DNA from: Treponema sp.
GTDB lineage: Bacteria > Spirochaetota > Spirochaetia > Treponematales > Breznakiellaceae
Length of the DNA: 8,541 nucleotides
NCBI GenBank assembly: GCA_031278755.1
Contig: JAITJV010000228.1
Coordinates: 1-8,541 of the forward strand
Direction of reading: 5' to 3'
The translations under genes and the position numbers were made by a program. Shown here in pieces: positions 6,595-8,541 of the stretch (position 1 is the stretch's first letter; each line of letters begins with the position of its first letter). A model generated the notes under the pieces. The model saw nothing but the letters and a program-made list of their open reading frames with translations. It was not told where the DNA came from and ran no database searches.

Positions 6595-7617
6595 ATGCCC
6601 GGGATGCGCGATGTGGCCAAACATGCAAAAGTGGCGCTTTCTACCGTTTCTACCGTGTTGAATAACAGCGACAAATATGTCAGTGGTGAAATCAGGCAGA
6701 AGGTATTGGCCGCCGCCGTGGATTTGGGTTATGTCCTGACGGAGAAAAAAAGGTTTACCCGGAAAACAATAGCGGTTATTCTTCCGGTAATAACAAGTTC
6801 CTTTTTCCCCAATGTTCTTAACGGCATACAGGACACCGTATCACAGGACAAAAATTTTCTGTTGTTTTATAATTCCAATTTCAGCTTTGAAAAAGAGCAG
6901 GCGTACCTCCAAACGCTGCGCAAACAGTCCCTGACCGGAGTGATCCTCGATTCCATCTGTCCGGCCGATCTGGAAGATTCCTATTTGTCCTGGCTGGAAA
7001 AAGAATTTATTGATAATGGAATTCCGGTTGTGATGCTGGAACGAAAAATAAAATCAAACCGGTTTTATTGTATTTTCATTGATAATTTTCTGAGCGCAAA
7101 AATAGCGGTCAGGCATTTAATAGATCTGGGACACCGGAAGATTGCCCATATTTTGGGGAATAAACATATGCGTCATTCTTTTGAACGTCTGGAAGGCTAC
7201 CGGCAGGCTTTGAAAGACAGCGGCATCCCGGCGGATCCCGAGTTAATACAACCGGGGGATTTTACGCCGGCAAGCGGTTATACGGCCATGAAAAAACTTC
7301 TGGACATCCGCGGGGATTTTACGGCCCTGCTTTCCGCAAACGATCAGATGGCCATAGGCGCCATCAAGGCCCTGCGTACAGCCGGTAAAAACGTCCCGAA
7401 TGATTGTGCGGTGGCGGGGTTTGATAATCTGGGCGTCTCCACCCTTGTCGATCCGGCTTTGACAACCATCAATGTGCCCACTTTTCAGATGGGGCGTCTG
7501 GCGGCGCGGATTATTGTGGATGCCGGCGAAGGCAGGCCGTATTCTCATTGCAACAAGCTGGACTCAAATCTGATCGTGCGCCGCTCTTCGGTTCGCGGGG
7601 GGCTTCAGGGCGCTTAA
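6595..7617 (+). CDS. LacI/GalR-family transcriptional regulator
   Basis: The protein has 340 residues, normal for the family. The N-terminal helix-turn-helix is clear at residues 4-24 (MRDVAKHAKVALSTVSTVLNN). The ligand-binding and dimer domain from 59 on is a typical periplasmic-binding fold, with LIDLGHRKIAHILG (about 172-185), SANDQMAIGAIKAL and VAGFDNLGVSTLVDPALTTI. The usual Arg of STVSRVLN is Thr here (T20). The hinge (47-58) is about 4 residues shorter than in LacI or PurR and lacks the A-R-x-L hinge-helix motif. AAGGAG at 6583-6588 sits 6 bases before the ATG and fixes the start. The gene is divergent from the helicase operon and 160 bases upstream of modA. A palindrome copied in front of both lacI and modA suggests control of both. 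The inducer cannot be read from sequence; most relatives bind sugars or nucleosides. Confidence 0.95.
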   Translation: MPGMRDVAKHAKVALSTVSTVLNNSDKYVSGEIRQKVLAAAVDLGYVLTEKKRFTRKTIAVILPVITSSFFPNVLNGIQDTVSQDKNFLLFYNSNFSFEKEQAYLQTLRKQSLTGVILDSICPADLEDSYLSWLEKEFIDNGIPVVMLERKIKSNRFYCIFIDNFLSAKIAVRHLIDLGHRKIAHILGNKHMRHSFERLEGYRQALKDSGIPADPELIQPGDFTPASGYTAMKKLLDIRGDFTALLSANDQMAIGAIKALRTAGKNVPNDCAVAGFDNLGVSTLVDPALTTINVPTFQMGRLAARIIVDAGEGRPYSHCNKLDSNLIVRRSSVRGGLQGA

Positions 7618-7659
7618 AAAGGGCAGTAAACCCCGAATCCAAACATCGTATGAAAACGC

Positions 7660-7688
7660 CATGCTTCGTCCTAAAGGGACGAAACATG
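7660..7688. repeat. Inverted repeat between lacI and modA
   Basis: CATGCTTCGTCC (7660-7671) and GGACGAAACATG (7677-7688) form 12-bp arms with a single mismatch and a 5-base spacer. The site is 42 bases past the lacI stop. No T-run follows on the plus strand, so it is a poor intrinsic terminator. It lies just upstream of the modA promoter region, where a regulator site would fit. Terminator and operator readings are both open. Confidence 0.5.
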
Positions 7689-7703
7689 TTGATTCTGTTA
7701 TGA

Positions 7704-7709
7704 TATATA
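7704..7709 (+). promoter_or_regulatory. Candidate -10 box for modA
   Basis: TATATA lies 68 bases before the modA ATG and directly upstream of the 35-bp palindrome. An overlapping TATGAT (7699-7704) is an alternative. No -35 box stands at the expected distance; a TTGATT at 7689-7694 is too close to pair with either box. Confidence 0.4.
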
Positions 7710-7714
7710 CATGA

Positions 7715-7749
7715 GCTTGTTTCAAAACCAACCGGGTTTTGAAACAAGC
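7715..7749. promoter_or_regulatory. Perfect 15-bp-arm palindrome before modA (copy 2)
   Basis: GCTTGTTTCAAAACC (7715-7729) and GGTTTTGAAACAAGC (7735-7749) are perfect inverted repeats around a 5-base spacer AACCG. Bases 7719-7751 match the element before lacI at 29/33. It lies between the TATATA box and the modA ribosome site. As DNA it fits an operator for a dimeric repressor such as the neighbouring LacI protein. As RNA it would form a stable leader hairpin that ends 28 bases before the ATG and leaves the ribosome site free. Confidence 0.6.
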
Positions 7750-7777
7750 CCGCATGTCTTTGAATAAGGAGATAAAG

Positions 7778-8541
7778 ATGAAAAAACCCATTAAGACCGT
7801 CCGAAACCCGCCGCTTCCGGTCATACTGGCGCTTTTTGTTCTTGCGGCGCCGGTTTTTGCGGGCGGCGGCAGGGACGGCAACGGGGACAGAGCTTCCCAT
7901 GCGCCGGTAAAGCTAACGCTTGCCGCCGCGGCAAGTCTTGAAAACGCCTTTTCGGGGGAACTTATTCCCCGTTTCAGGGAAAAATATCCGTGGATCTCGA
8001 TTGAAGGCGTCTACGACAGTTCGGGCAAACTCCAGATTCAGATAGAACAGGGGCTTGAAGCCGATGTGTTTATGTCCGCCGCGGTGCGGCAAATGGACGC
8101 GCTGGTTGAAAAGGGTTTTATTGCGAAAAATACGGTGCGCCCCCTGCTGCAGAACAAACTTGTCCTCATAAAACCGGCCGGATTTCCCACGCAGGTTACC
8201 GGTTTCCGGAATATCACCCGCGCCGCAATCATCGCGGCAGGAGATCCGGCGGTCGTTCCGGCGGGACAGTACGCACAGGAAGCTTTTGTCAGTCTTGGAA
8301 TCTGGGACGAAGTAAAGACGAAACTGAGCATAGGGGGCAATGTAACGGAAGTGCTTAACTGGGTTGCCGAAGGCAGCGCCGAGGCAGGCGTTGTGTACGC
8401 CACGGACGCCGCGTCCTCAAAAAAAATTGAAATCATAGAAGAACTTCCCGACGGCCTTTTATCGACAAAGGTTGTCTACCCCATAGGCATGGCCGCCTCT
8501 TCGGCCCATCCGGAAGAAGCCGCCCTTCTCATTGAATTCCT
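7778..8541 (+). CDS. modA: Molybdate ABC transporter substrate-binding protein, 3' end outside window
   Basis: 254 codons are visible and the frame is open at the right edge; about the last 20-30 residues of a normal ModA are missing. The start is fixed by AAGGAG (7766-7771), 6 bases before the ATG. A signal peptide spans 1-28 with a VFA cleavage site and no lipobox Cys, so a soluble periplasmic protein is expected. Mature motifs match ModA: LAAAASL (48-54, S53), the SSGKL stretch (81-85, S82), ADVFMSA (95-101), GDPAVVPAGQYAQEAF (155-170), NVTEVLNWVAEGSAEAGVVYATDA (188-211, V189 and Y207). These correspond to the oxyanion ligands known in E. coli ModA. It captures molybdate (or tungstate) for a ModBC importer, probably encoded just beyond the edge. 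The protein supplies molybdenum for cofactor or nitrogenase assembly; neither is seen here. Confidence 0.93.
   Translation, partial: MKKPIKTVRNPPLPVILALFVLAAPVFAGGGRDGNGDRASHAPVKLTLAAAASLENAFSGELIPRFREKYPWISIEGVYDSSGKLQIQIEQGLEADVFMSAAVRQMDALVEKGFIAKNTVRPLLQNKLVLIKPAGFPTQVTGFRNITRAAIIAAGDPAVVPAGQYAQEAFVSLGIWDEVKTKLSIGGNVTEVLNWVAEGSAEAGVVYATDAASSKKIEIIEELPDGLLSTKVVYPIGMAASSAHPEEAALLIEF

Noticed and set aside
7699..7712. ModE-type binding site near TATGATATATACAT
   Set aside because: Only a TATATA half resembles a ModE site; no matching inverted half stands at the right distance. It is better explained as a promoter box.

Overview
The window looks like part of a spirochaete chromosome, most likely a moderately GC-rich, gut-type Treponema. 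The main support is gene content and order: an XPB/Rad25-type helicase followed directly by a large helicase-associated protein is an arrangement I recall from Treponema. There are also many strong AAGGAG-type ribosome sites, and structured intergenic repeats. No rRNA, tRNA or taxon-specific marker is present, so this placement is an inference.

Layout from left to right. (1) Positions 1-1391, minus strand: a 3'-truncated gene for a long MORN_2/YwqK-type repeat protein. It has ten uninterrupted 24-residue repeats, an acidic insertion, then more repeats. (2) Positions 1392-1682: a 291-base gap holding the promoter region of that gene and a cluster of three inverted repeats that resembles a dispersed palindromic element. 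(3) Positions 1683-6396, minus strand: a tightly packed three-gene operon transcribed leftward. The order is XPB-family DNA helicase, a 721-residue XPB-associated protein and a NYN (LabA/DUF88) nuclease-like protein with a C-terminal OST-HTH/LOTUS-like domain. The first two overlap by ATGA and the last two are separated by 2 bases. (4) Positions 6397-6594: a divergent intergenic region. (5) Positions 6595-7617, plus strand: a LacI-family repressor. (6) Positions 7618-7777: an intergenic region with two inverted repeats. (7) Position 7778 to the right edge, plus strand: modA, a periplasmic molybdate-binding protein, cut by the window edge near its C-terminus.

Two points deserve attention. First, the helicase and its downstream partner both carry what looks like the same XPB N-terminal-type domain, and a putative nuclease is translationally linked to them. 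This reads as a dedicated DNA (or RNA) processing unit: motor, non-helicase partner and nuclease. Second, lacI and modA are each preceded by a copy of the same 48-bp module, made of a TATATA box followed by a palindrome (38/48 identical). This suggests that the LacI protein regulates itself and molybdate uptake, unless the module is a dispersed repeat. The window contains no CRISPR array, transposase, RNA gene or recognisable phage gene.
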